Source: Treponema sp. (GTDB lineage Bacteria; Spirochaetota; Spirochaetia; Treponematales; Breznakiellaceae). From it: a stretch of DNA of 12,699 nucleotides. The first letter of the stretch is position 1, and the number at the start of each line of letters is the position of its first letter. This document shows positions 6,742 through 12,699 of the stretch, one piece after another. Under the pieces are notes generated by a model. That model saw only the letters and a program-made list of their open reading frames with translations, was not told the DNA's origin and made no database searches. A program made the position numbers and the translations under genes. The stretch covers positions 1 to 12,699 of the forward strand of contig JAISBK010000165.1 of the NCBI GenBank assembly GCA_031266255.1, in the 5' to 3' direction.

Positions 6742-7378
6742 ACACCCGGCGTTGGTTCTTGCTCTGTTCATAGAGCTGGACCCCCGCGTTAAAACGCTGT
6801 TCAGCCTCCAAAGAAGAGGGGGGGCCATGACCAGGTAATATCGTAAAATCCCCGGGCAGGGAGAGGATCTTGCTCTGTAGAGCGGTCATCTGGGTTGCAG
6901 CGCCGTACGTGCTGGCTGTTCGGCCTACAAGGCCTGCACTCAGGGCGTCTCCGGTAAAAAGCAGGTTATCTATCTTAAAGACCGCAGAATCCGGGGAATG
7001 ACCGGGTACTGAAATAACCTCAAACCGGAAAGGTCCTATCCGGCAAATATCCCGATCCCGTATCAAGATGGTCTTATAATCAAAAATGCTCGGGTTCACC
7101 GCGTAAATATCCGCATCGTATATGCGCTTGAGGGTCTGTAAACCGCGAACATGATTCGCATGGTCATGAGTAATAAGCACGGCCAGCAAATGATACTCGC
7201 TATTTTCAATAAAATTGACTATAGCTTCGTCCATATAACCGGGATCGATGAGCACCGCTTTCCGGGGCGCCGCCTTATTGGACGGTGTATCGGGAAGCGC
7301 CTCTTCATAGGAAAATTCAGTTCCTAACACGTAACAATTACTGAAACTCACCGGACAATAATGAAAAAATAATTTCAT
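6728..7378 (-). CDS. Metallo-beta-lactamase-fold hydrolase with HxHxNH motif
   Basis: The 216-residue protein has the MBL fold's metal ligands in order: THDHANH (H71, H73, N75, H76), GHS (H127), TGDAL (D144) and LPGHGP (H184). The spacing is that of glyoxalase II/YcbL-like hydrolases, which are soluble di-metal thioesterases or hydrolases. The usual motif is HxHxDH; here the Asp that binds the second metal is Asn. I chose the ATG at 7378 because AAGGA lies seven bases upstream and the protein then begins directly with the first strand, MKLFFHYCPVSFSNCYVL. The same frame stays open for 113 codons upstream, but that extension lies inside the pentapeptide-repeat gene. It probably follows that gene in one transcript, with a 37-base gap. 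The substrate is unknown. Confidence 0.88.
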   Translation of the reverse strand: MKLFFHYCPVSFSNCYVLGTEFSYEEALPDTPSNKAAPRKAVLIDPGYMDEAIVNFIENSEYHLLAVLITHDHANHVRGLQTLKRIYDADIYAVNPSIFDYKTILIRDRDICRIGPFRFEVISVPGHSPDSAVFKIDNLLFTGDALSAGLVGRTASTYGAATQMTALQSKILSLPGDFTILPGHGPPSSLEAEQRFNAGVQLYEQSKNQRRVFTVE

Positions 7379-7415
7379 AGTGCCATCCTTAGCATACAAG
7401 CAAAGCGTATGCGAG

Positions 7416-8027
7416 TTAGTACGTATCTGGTTCAAACACCGCTTCCGCGGTATTTGAAGACCTAAAGGAAACCCCTTCACGCCGAGCCTTAATGAAATTG
7501 ACCCGTTTGGTGTTGCAGTTAATAAAATCAGAATATTCAATGCTTGCATTGATAAAACGGCTGTTATAGAGATTAGAGTTGTTGAAGGTACATTCGGTAA
7601 TGTGGGTACCGTCATAATTGATATGTACCAGTTCTGAGCCTTCAAAGGTGCAATTATGGATTCTGGAGCCTGCAAAAGATAAAAATTGCAGGTCGCTTTT
7701 CGTAAAATCGCAGTCAAGAAAGCGGGTAAAATCGAAAAAAACCATCCGCATCAAAGCCCCGGTAAAGCAACACTCTGTAAAAGAGGATTCCCTGAAATTG
7801 CATCCATAAAAACGACGTCCCGAAAAATCTGCATACTTAAAGTGTAAACCCGGGGCATTGAGGTCTTTAACGGTCTTTTTCTTTTGAATCTGGTCCACAA
7901 TTCGAGAAGCTTCTGTTTCCGGATTCGCTGCATGAACTGCGCAAATCTGGGATCCGGTAATGGCAGTACGGCCGCAACCTGCAGCACAGGGAATGATGGT
8001 AAACATACCATAGTATATATACTCCAT
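7416..8027 (-). CDS. Pentapeptide-repeat protein with a zinc-knuckle-like N-terminus
   Basis: About residues 60-190 of 203 are tandem five-residue units of the type x-x-F-x-x with a central Phe, or sometimes Leu or Ile (ADFSG, CNFRE, SSFTE, CCFTG, CDFTK, CTFEG, CTFNN, SRFIN, SDFIN, VNFIK). Such units stack into a right-handed quadrilateral beta-helix. The N-terminus holds C14-x3-C18-x10-C29-x2-H32 in PCAAGCGRTAITGSQICAVH, which looks like a small zinc knuckle; a charged helical linker follows. There is no signal peptide or transmembrane segment, so it should be cytoplasmic. Some pentapeptide proteins mimic DNA and bind gyrase, but most have unknown roles and nothing here shows which applies. 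The start could instead be the ATG at 8006 (seven residues shorter); neither has a clear ribosome-binding site. Confidence 0.85.
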   Translation of the reverse strand: MEYIYYGMFTIIPCAAGCGRTAITGSQICAVHAANPETEASRIVDQIQKKKTVKDLNAPGLHFKYADFSGRRFYGCNFRESSFTECCFTGALMRMVFFDFTRFLDCDFTKSDLQFLSFAGSRIHNCTFEGSELVHINYDGTHITECTFNNSNLYNSRFINASIEYSDFINCNTKRVNFIKARREGVSFRSSNTAEAVFEPDTY

Positions 8028-8041
8028 AGCGGAAATTCCAG

Positions 8042-8073
8042 ACCTTTCAGGATAAATATACTACCTGAAAGGT
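8042..8073. repeat. Perfect 10-bp inverted repeat, possible operator
   Basis: ACCTTTCAGG (8042-8051) and CCTGAAAGGT (8064-8073) are exact reverse complements separated by 12 AT-rich bases, giving 22 bp between arm centres, or two helical turns. It lies in the 98-bp space between two divergent genes. The spacer contains minus 10-like boxes on both strands (TATACT on plus at 8057-8062, TATATT on minus at 8060-8055). No T-run follows, so an operator for a dimeric regulator is more likely than a terminator. Confidence 0.6.
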
Positions 8074-8083
8074 GGTTTATCGG

Positions 8084-8112
8084 TTGCAATTAGGTTAGTA
8101 TGGAAGTACTAT
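8084..8112 (+). promoter_or_regulatory. Sigma-70-like promoter upstream of the small membrane protein
   Basis: TTGCAA (8084-8089) and TACTAT (8107-8112) are spaced by exactly 17 bases. A caution is that the AAGGAG ribosome-binding site (8113-8118) follows at once and would fall at or before the predicted start of transcription. The real start may therefore be driven from the boxes inside the inverted repeat further upstream. Confidence 0.35.
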
Positions 8113-8125
8113 AAGGAGTATAGTC

Positions 8126-8353
8126 ATGATTTCAAATGAACTTAAAAATCTTCTGGTTCAGATCATTACCTCGTGGCAGGTGCTGGGAGTAACCGTGGTG
8201 TTGATTGCCTATTTTTCTCTGGTCTCCTATGTAGTCCGATTCCGGCATAGCTTCAAGGTTGTCAAGGTTAAATCAAAGTCAAAGCCTAAACCAAAAAAAG
8301 AAAAGAAGGCTGCTCCTGATCAAGAGGAAGATGAACTTGCGAGGGAAAAATAG
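8126..8353 (+). CDS. Small single-pass membrane protein with a Lys-rich tail
   Basis: This 75-residue protein has a short N-terminus, one hydrophobic segment (about residues 12-37, VTVVLIAYFSLVSYVV at its core) and a highly charged tail of alternating K, S and P (KVKSKSKPKPKKEKK) ending in an acidic stretch. By the positive-inside rule the tail should be cytoplasmic. AAGGAG lies seven bases before the ATG, a strong translation start. It sits 39 bases upstream of the FmdE-family gene and is probably in the same transcript. I do not recognise the family. It could be an anchor or a small partner of a larger complex. Confidence 0.75.
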   Translation: MISNELKNLLVQIITSWQVLGVTVVLIAYFSLVSYVVRFRHSFKVVKVKSKSKPKPKKEKKAAPDQEEDELAREK

Positions 8354-8365
8354 GGGAGCCTTGTA

Positions 8366-8392
8366 GGGAAAAAAGGGAAAAAAGGGAAAAAT
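8366..8392 (+). repeat. Three tandem 9-bp repeats at the FmdE ribosome-binding site
   Basis: GGGAAAAAA occurs at 8366-8374 and 8375-8383, and GGGAAAAAT at 8384-8392, ending one base before the FmdE-family ATG. Another GGGAAAAAT covers the end of the preceding gene (8343-8351). The last GGG is the only candidate ribosome-binding site, about six bases from the ATG. Gain or loss of a unit would not affect the reading frame but could change the leader. Confidence 0.7.
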
Positions 8393-8917
8393 ATGAATCA
8401 AGGGTATTGGGATAAGGCACGGGCTTTTCATGGGCATGCATGTCCTGGTCTTGCTATCGGGGTTAAGGTCTGTGAAGCCGTGGTGGAGAAGCTTGGGGTG
8501 AGCCCGGCTTTTGACGAAGAACTGGTCTGTATCACCGAAAACGATGCCTGCGGGGTAGATGCGATACAGGCGATTATGAGCTGTACCGTGGGAAAGGGGA
8601 ACCTCATCTACCGAGATACGGGAAAACATGTTTTTACGTTTATCCAGAGGAATACCGGCAAAGCCATGCGCTTCTATTTCAAGGGAAACCATAAGGGTAT
8701 GGAGCGGTCCGCGTATCAAGACTATCTGCTTAATGCCCCGGTGGATGAGCTTTTCCAATGCCGGGAAGTGAAGATACAAGCCCCGGAACAGGCCCGTTTG
8801 TTTACTTCTCTACCCTGTGAAGTCTGCGGTGAATTGGCGCCAGAGCATAAGATCCGGTTTCAGGCAGGCAAAAAGGTCTGTCTTGACTGTTTTAAGGAAT
8901 ACCAACGGAGCTGGTAA
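8393..8917 (+). CDS. FmdE-family protein with C-terminal zinc finger
   Basis: The 174-residue protein belongs to the FmdE family, named after subunit E of methanogen molybdenum formylmethanofuran dehydrogenase but widespread in bacteria without that enzyme. The core (about 1-125) has the family signatures FHGHACPGLAIGVK (H13, H15, C17) and ENDACGVDAIQ (C53) with C64, likely metal ligands. The C-terminus has a treble-clef or ribbon-like finger C142-x2-C145-x17-C163-x2-C166 (PCEVCGE and VCLDCFKEY). It is soluble. The role in bacteria is unsettled; links to molybdenum or tungsten cofactor handling are inferred from the family name. It follows a small membrane-protein gene by 39 bases and converges on cobO with only 7 bases between stop codons. 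Confidence 0.88.
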   Translation: MNQGYWDKARAFHGHACPGLAIGVKVCEAVVEKLGVSPAFDEELVCITENDACGVDAIQAIMSCTVGKGNLIYRDTGKHVFTFIQRNTGKAMRFYFKGNHKGMERSAYQDYLLNAPVDELFQCREVKIQAPEQARLFTSLPCEVCGELAPEHKIRFQAGKKVCLDCFKEYQRSW

Positions 8918-8924
8918 GGAACGT

Positions 8925-9470
8925 TCAGCACTCGATTCCAATCCGAGCAGGAATACCGTGATCATAGGGATGTTTAAGCTTCCTGATTTCCGAGACATAA
9001 TCCGCTGCATCCAGGAGCCACGCAGGGGGGTTCCGTCCGGTGAGTACCAGTTCTAGTTCCGGGGGCTTGGTTTCTACCAGTAAACGCAGATCCGCTTCCG
9101 CAAGCATCCCCGTAGTAAGCGCATCCAGCACTTCGTCTAAGACCACCAGATCCAGCGTGTTAATGTGGGTTTCCCTTGTTCCAGGGACAAGGGCCTCTCT
9201 AATCCCGCGGAAGATCTGCGCTTGTTCAGCTCTGCACCGGGCCTTGGTTTCCTCATCCATCTGATGGGTGAAACCCAAGACGAGGGTGGAACGGATTACC
9301 TTCACGCCGAGCTTTTCCAGGGAGCTTAACTCCCCGGTGGGGCTGCTTTTTAAAAACTGGGCAAAGAGCACCTGCTTGTCCCTTCCTGCAGCCCTAACCG
9401 ATAAGCCCACCGCTGCGGTGGTCTTGCCTTTCCCGTCTCCAATATACAGATGGATTAAACCATGCATCAT
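8925..9470 (-). CDS. cobO: Corrinoid (cob(I)yrinic acid a,c-diamide) adenosyltransferase
   Basis: The CobA/CobO/BtuR-type enzyme transfers the adenosyl group of ATP to the reduced cobalt of corrinoids, giving adenosylcobamides in de novo synthesis or salvage. The 181-residue protein has the P-loop GDGKGKTTAA (11-20), VVLDEVLDALTTGML (109-123), the LTGRNPPAWLLDAADYVSEI block (143-162) and the C-terminal KHPYDHGIPARIGIEC, all family hallmarks. Length is normal. The start at 9470 is followed at once by a second ATG; AGGA lies just upstream of both. It is cytoplasmic. No other cobamide gene is in the window, so whether it serves synthesis or salvage cannot be told. It lies 67 bases downstream of the Maf pair on the same strand. 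Confidence 0.95.
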   Translation of the reverse strand: MMHGLIHLYIGDGKGKTTAAVGLSVRAAGRDKQVLFAQFLKSSPTGELSSLEKLGVKVIRSTLVLGFTHQMDEETKARCRAEQAQIFRGIREALVPGTRETHINTLDLVVLDEVLDALTTGMLAEADLRLLVETKPPELELVLTGRNPPAWLLDAADYVSEIRKLKHPYDHGIPARIGIEC

Positions 9471-9495
9471 CTTTTTCCTACCTTATACATAACAT

Positions 9496-9501
9496 AGTAT
9501 A
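9496..9501 (-). promoter_or_regulatory. Possible minus 10 box for cobO
   Basis: TATACT on the minus strand (9501-9496) would start transcription near 9489 and leave a leader of about 19 bases holding the AGGA site. No good minus 35 box is visible. A second combination, TTGCGG (9509-9504) with TATAAG (9487-9482) at 16 bases, would start too late to include the ribosome-binding site. Confidence 0.25.
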
Positions 9502-9537
9502 AACCGCAAGAGAAAAAAATAGGGAGGTTTAGAGCAG

Positions 9538-11205
9538 CTATGAAACGACCGTCTCAGACCCTAAGAGGGTATCAATTTTATCTAAGCAAAAGGTACGGAC
9601 CGTTTCAATCAGTTCCCCGGTACTCAGGGAGGGTGAACGATACTGTACCGTTGCAGCCAAGGGGAGCAAGGTGGTAAAGATGCGGCCTTGAGCTGCACTA
9701 AGCCCCTGTAGATACTCCTGGACCGTTCCCCGCAACCGCGGGAGAGCACGGATTGCTTCCCGATACCCCGCGATGAAGTCCCGGGCCGCTATCCCCGGCT
9801 CACTGAAGCTCATACGCGGACTTGAGGAACGGGTTTTCTGCGGTGTCTTGATATGCAGAGGCGCGGTCATGCCCTCTATGGATATGACCCGGCTGTACAG
9901 GGATGCGGTTTTTTCTTCCAGCAACCTACGGTAGCGGCTTAAGGTCGGGGTCTCATAATACCAGGCATCCCCCTGCTGGATCCGTTTAAGCTCAGGGTTT
10001 CGGTACAAGAACGTCGACCATAATGCTTCCAGAGGCGTAAAACGGGTTTGTCGGGCATCAAAAAAGGGGGTGAGGTAGGTTCCCCGGGCATAGCTGCGTC
10101 CCAGAGGATAGGCAAAGTCTGCGCCGTAGAGTTCCACTTGTTCCGCACCCAGGCAGTCTGCCAGGGACACCGCCGCGTAGGTTACATTACCCCCAGAGGT
10201 ATCTACCCACACCAGAGGCTGCCAATACTGGGAAACATACCGGGTCAGCGGATGACCCCCGGAGAAGAACCGCGGATCCTGGGTTTGGGAGGCCACCACT
10301 GGCGGGCTTGCCAAGTCGAGGTAGAGGGGTATGTGACTGGGGAGTCTTTGCATGAAATGGTAATAGCTGATGTGCTGACAATCAATGGAAACCACCGCAT
10401 CGGGTTCAAGTCCTGCATGAAGCAGGCTGGGGAGACTTGTATCCGTAGCGATGAGGAAGCAATCTTGCCGCTTCCCAGCCAGGAGGGGAAGCTGCATGTC
10501 TAAGGAAGGTCCGGCAGCGCAGATCGCCGCTTGATTAATCCGGGGAAACGGATCGGTCGCAGGTTTCGCGCTGAGGAGATTCCGCAGGATATTAGAAAAC
10601 CACCTTGCCCCAAAATGAGCTTGTACCGAATGATCCCCGGTAATGTGCGCTATGGCCGCGTTAATCCCCTGAGCCGCAGCGCTGAATTGCTCAGGTTCCG
10701 CGTCGATCCTCGTTCGCAGGGGTATGACCTGGATACCCCGGTATAACACCGGCTGATAATGCTTGAGGATATACCCCTCAATCAACTCAGGGCTGGGATC
10801 CACCAGGATATGCACCCGAGGATCCGCCAAGTGGTATGGTTTGGAGTCGAGTAATTCCGCGATGCTCTGCATATCGTAGTCTATGACCAAGACGTGCTGA
10901 ATATCTTCCCGTTCCAGGGCCGCGGCAAGGGCAAATCCTCCGCCTAAACCAAACAAAACCAAAAACCCCGCATCTTTGACGGTACTGATGAGCCGGTTCC
11001 CTTCTCGTACCGGATCCACCAGGGAGTGTAAAGGATGGGCACTACCTGCGGGATCTCGTATGGCCGGGATCAGGGCTCCTGAGCGGGAACAGAGAAACCG
11101 GTAACGAGGCGGCTTGGTTCTGGCTGCGGTAAGCCGGGCAACAAGTTCCGGATCAACCTCAGCCAAGGCTTGCAGATTAGACTTGAGAAATCCAGGGTTA
11201 TCCAT
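9538..11205 (-). CDS. DUF115/Maf motility-associated glycosyltransferase family protein (distal)
   Basis: Maf proteins of this DUF115 family transfer nonulosonic or related sugars onto flagellin in several flagellated bacteria, and one or more copies occur in spirochaetes. Here the 555-residue protein has an N-terminal Rossmann-like segment with VLFGLGGGFALAAAL (83-97) and VLVIDYD (105-111). The DUF115 core follows, with ICAAGPSLD (228-236), AVVSIDCQH (270-278), DTSGGNVTYAA (335-345) and ELYGADFAYP (358-367), then a helical C-terminus. I chose the ATG at 11205: it overlaps the preceding gene's end by 8 bases, has AGGAAG about ten bases upstream, and drops a 29-residue Ser/Arg-rich extension read from inside that gene. 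The flagellin target is inferred from the family; no flagellar gene is in the window. Confidence 0.88.
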   Translation of the reverse strand: MDNPGFLKSNLQALAEVDPELVARLTAARTKPPRYRFLCSRSGALIPAIRDPAGSAHPLHSLVDPVREGNRLISTVKDAGFLVLFGLGGGFALAAALEREDIQHVLVIDYDMQSIAELLDSKPYHLADPRVHILVDPSPELIEGYILKHYQPVLYRGIQVIPLRTRIDAEPEQFSAAAQGINAAIAHITGDHSVQAHFGARWFSNILRNLLSAKPATDPFPRINQAAICAAGPSLDMQLPLLAGKRQDCFLIATDTSLPSLLHAGLEPDAVVSIDCQHISYYHFMQRLPSHIPLYLDLASPPVVASQTQDPRFFSGGHPLTRYVSQYWQPLVWVDTSGGNVTYAAVSLADCLGAEQVELYGADFAYPLGRSYARGTYLTPFFDARQTRFTPLEALWSTFLYRNPELKRIQQGDAWYYETPTLSRYRRLLEEKTASLYSRVISIEGMTAPLHIKTPQKTRSSSPRMSFSEPGIAARDFIAGYREAIRALPRLRGTVQEYLQGLSAAQGRIFTTLLPLAATVQYRSPSLSTGELIETVRTFCLDKIDTLLGSETVVS

Positions 11206-12646
11206 TTTTACGCTTCTTCCTATAGGGTTCGATGAGCTTGAGGATCTGAGTACTAAGGGTTTCGGCGCACTGGGTCTGCCCCGGCTCTTCAAGCGCCAGG
11301 AGAGACCTTAATTCCTCCTGGATCCGAGCCCCAATGGAGGGGTTAGAAAGGGCCTTGAGCAGCAGCGTCGCGGCCTGTTCAACCGGATCATCCTGCCACG
11401 GAATGGTTTGGACCCCCAAGACCAGCGGCTGTTCCGGTTGATCCTGAAGGATCCTTGGGTTGAGGGCATTAAACACCGGATTATTACTTCCCAAGGTGAA
11501 CAGCCGCTCTGGATAGGCTTGTACGTGTTGATTGAACCATGCTGCATAAATAGCGTGGCTCCCTCCGTCTAGGATGGCCTTTGAACGGGTAAAATGTTGG
11601 GCATACCCAGGATTAAGCCGGGAAGCCTTTGCTTCGATGAGCCGGTCAAAACTGTAGGGCCGGGCATGGGTTCTAATATCCTTATGGGCAAGATCCATCC
11701 CGGTAAGGTAGATCTTCCCCTGGGTTAACCTGAGCGCCAAGTCCAAGGCCGAAGCGCTGACCGTTCCCCGTTGAGGAAGACTGATATAAGGAATTCCCAG
11801 GCTCTGTAAGATCTGCTGCTGCCAGAGGCTCCCGTCACTTATGGGCAAGAGGACGAGTCCTTCGCATTGGGAAGGAAGCGCAGCGCTGAGACTTACCGCA
11901 AGAACCAGGGGGGCTTGCGGATCAATGCCTCGGAGGCACTCGTACAGGTGGAAACAGGCCCAGCCTCCGCCGTCAGTAGTAATGACCAAATCAGGAACAA
12001 TACCCCGTCCCCGCAAGGCCTGCACCGATGAGGAAACCGCCAGAATGAGGTGGGGACTCTGGCGCTGCAAGTCCTTGATCAGGGGTATTGCGGTTTCTAA
12101 GCTCGGCCCCGCAGCGGTTACGATCACTGGTATCGAGGCAGCGGCGGGATCCTGTACCAGAACCCTGCGTATAAGCCGGAGATTCTTAAAAAAATTCCTG
12201 AACCATCGGCGGCCAAAGGCACAGGTGGTACGCATATTCGCATCAATCCGTTTGATGAAATTCACGGTTTCCTCAAGGATCCTGCGGTATCCTTCCCGGT
12301 ATGCAGCCAGCGCGGGCCTCCACTCGATGATACGGATGGCCGCGGCTAAGGTATCGGGGATCTCCTGTTCCAGAAAAGTTTGCAAAGGGATGCCCTGTTC
12401 AGGGCTCCAGCGTCGTACCAGGATTTCCTGAGCAGCGGTGGGGATGCGGGGAGCCTCGAGATGCAGAGCAATGATCTTCGCCAAAGGGAACCGACGGTAC
12501 AACGGGGGGATAAGGTATTCCCGGCCTGGTTCTATGAGGATAAAGAACCGAATACCCGCTGGTAAATCCAAGGAAGTGAAGTATTTTTCCGCCTCCTTTT
12601 GAGGATTATACCGGGAATGGAGGGTATGGTGCAGGCCGGGGGACAT
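11198..12646 (-). CDS. DUF115/Maf motility-associated glycosyltransferase family protein (proximal)
   Basis: This 482-residue protein is the upstream, diverged partner of the next gene. It has the DUF115 core: IVTAAGPSLETAIPLI (175-190), DLVITTDGGGWA (219-230), SLPQRGTVSASALDLAL (289-305) and IYLTGMDLAHKD (312-323), with the helix RRWFRNFFKNL before the core matching RWFSNILRNL of the partner. The N-terminal Rossmann glycine loop of the partner is less clear here. The C-terminus is basic (EPYRKKRKNG). The start at 12646 lacks a clear ribosome-binding site but begins one base after the stop of the gene before it, which suggests translational coupling. Its stop overlaps the next start by 8 bases. 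Both copies together may modify the same flagellins, or one may be regulatory. Confidence 0.88.
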   Translation of the reverse strand: MSPGLHHTLHSRYNPQKEAEKYFTSLDLPAGIRFFILIEPGREYLIPPLYRRFPLAKIIALHLEAPRIPTAAQEILVRRWSPEQGIPLQTFLEQEIPDTLAAAIRIIEWRPALAAYREGYRRILEETVNFIKRIDANMRTTCAFGRRWFRNFFKNLRLIRRVLVQDPAAASIPVIVTAAGPSLETAIPLIKDLQRQSPHLILAVSSSVQALRGRGIVPDLVITTDGGGWACFHLYECLRGIDPQAPLVLAVSLSAALPSQCEGLVLLPISDGSLWQQQILQSLGIPYISLPQRGTVSASALDLALRLTQGKIYLTGMDLAHKDIRTHARPYSFDRLIEAKASRLNPGYAQHFTRSKAILDGGSHAIYAAWFNQHVQAYPERLFTLGSNNPVFNALNPRILQDQPEQPLVLGVQTIPWQDDPVEQAATLLLKALSNPSIGARIQEELRSLLALEEPGQTQCAETLSTQILKLIEPYRKKRKNG

Positions 12647-12647
12647 A

Positions 12648-12699
12648 TTAGCGGTATGGCCCTATCAAACTCAACAGCGCATCAGGGGTATCCGCCTCA
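12648..12699 (-). CDS. C-terminal end of an unidentified upstream gene (partial)
   Basis: On the minus strand the frame entering from the right edge reads EADTPDALLSLIGPYR and then TAA at 12650-12648, one base before the ATG of the first Maf gene. The position makes it very likely the end of a real gene in the same operon, but 16 residues are too few to name it. Confidence 0.5.
   Translation of the reverse strand, partial: EADTPDALLSLIGPYR

Noticed and set aside
7379..7717. N-terminal extension of the MBL-fold protein by 113 residues.
   Set aside because: The extension reads through the intergenic gap and the pentapeptide-repeat gene in another frame, and the ATG at 7378 has a good ribosome-binding site.
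11206..11292. 29-residue N-terminal extension of the distal Maf protein.
   Set aside because: It lies inside the end of the preceding Maf gene, is Ser/Arg-rich low-complexity, and the ATG at 11205 has the usual overlapping-start geometry.

Overview
The window looks like chromosomal DNA of a spirochaete of the Treponema/Spirochaeta group. This is an inference from the tandem DUF115/Maf ('motility associated factor') genes, the tmRNA tag ending in YALAA, the HPt plus HD-GYP signalling pair and the moderate GC content. A termite-gut or free-living carbohydrate-fermenting treponeme would fit the glycoside-hydrolase and cobamide genes, but the species cannot be fixed from the sequence alone.

Layout. 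Positions 1-1065 are decayed. No intact gene is present; there is a probable C-terminal scrap of a sugar ABC-transporter permease (about 263-331), followed directly by the 5'-truncated and internally deleted C-terminal part of a GH51 alpha-L-arabinofuranosidase (330-1065). A long imperfect inverted repeat lies at 93-159. Next comes a complete tmRNA gene (ssrA, 1211-1554) with its own promoter. On the minus strand, 1585-3024 holds a two-gene phosphorelay/c-di-GMP unit: an HPt domain protein followed by a response regulator with an HD-GYP phosphodiesterase output. A second minus-strand pair, 3189-5454, encodes a six-helix membrane protein with an internal duplication and a TPR lipoprotein.

The ddl gene (5617-6741, +) diverges from that pair and converges, with overlapping 3' ends, on a metallo-beta-lactamase-fold hydrolase gene (6728-7378, -). 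Upstream of the hydrolase is a pentapeptide-repeat protein with a zinc-knuckle-like N-terminus (7416-8027, -). A divergent intergenic region with a perfect 10-bp inverted repeat (8042-8073) separates it from a small single-pass membrane protein and an FmdE-family zinc protein (8126-8917, +). A corrinoid adenosyltransferase (8925-9470, -) converges on the FmdE gene. The right end is a minus-strand operon of two translationally coupled DUF115/Maf proteins (9538-12646) with the last 16 codons of another gene one base upstream.

Function. Most intact genes are housekeeping or signalling: ribosome rescue, cell-wall precursor synthesis, cobamide activation, c-di-GMP turnover and probable flagellin glycosylation. 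The points most worth a second look are the deletion-scarred arabinose locus beside ssrA, the HxHxNH variant of the MBL metal motif, the zinc-knuckle/pentapeptide fusion, the paired inverted repeat at 8042-8073 and the coupled Maf pair. I found no convincing new defence system, CRISPR array, insertion sequence or prophage.
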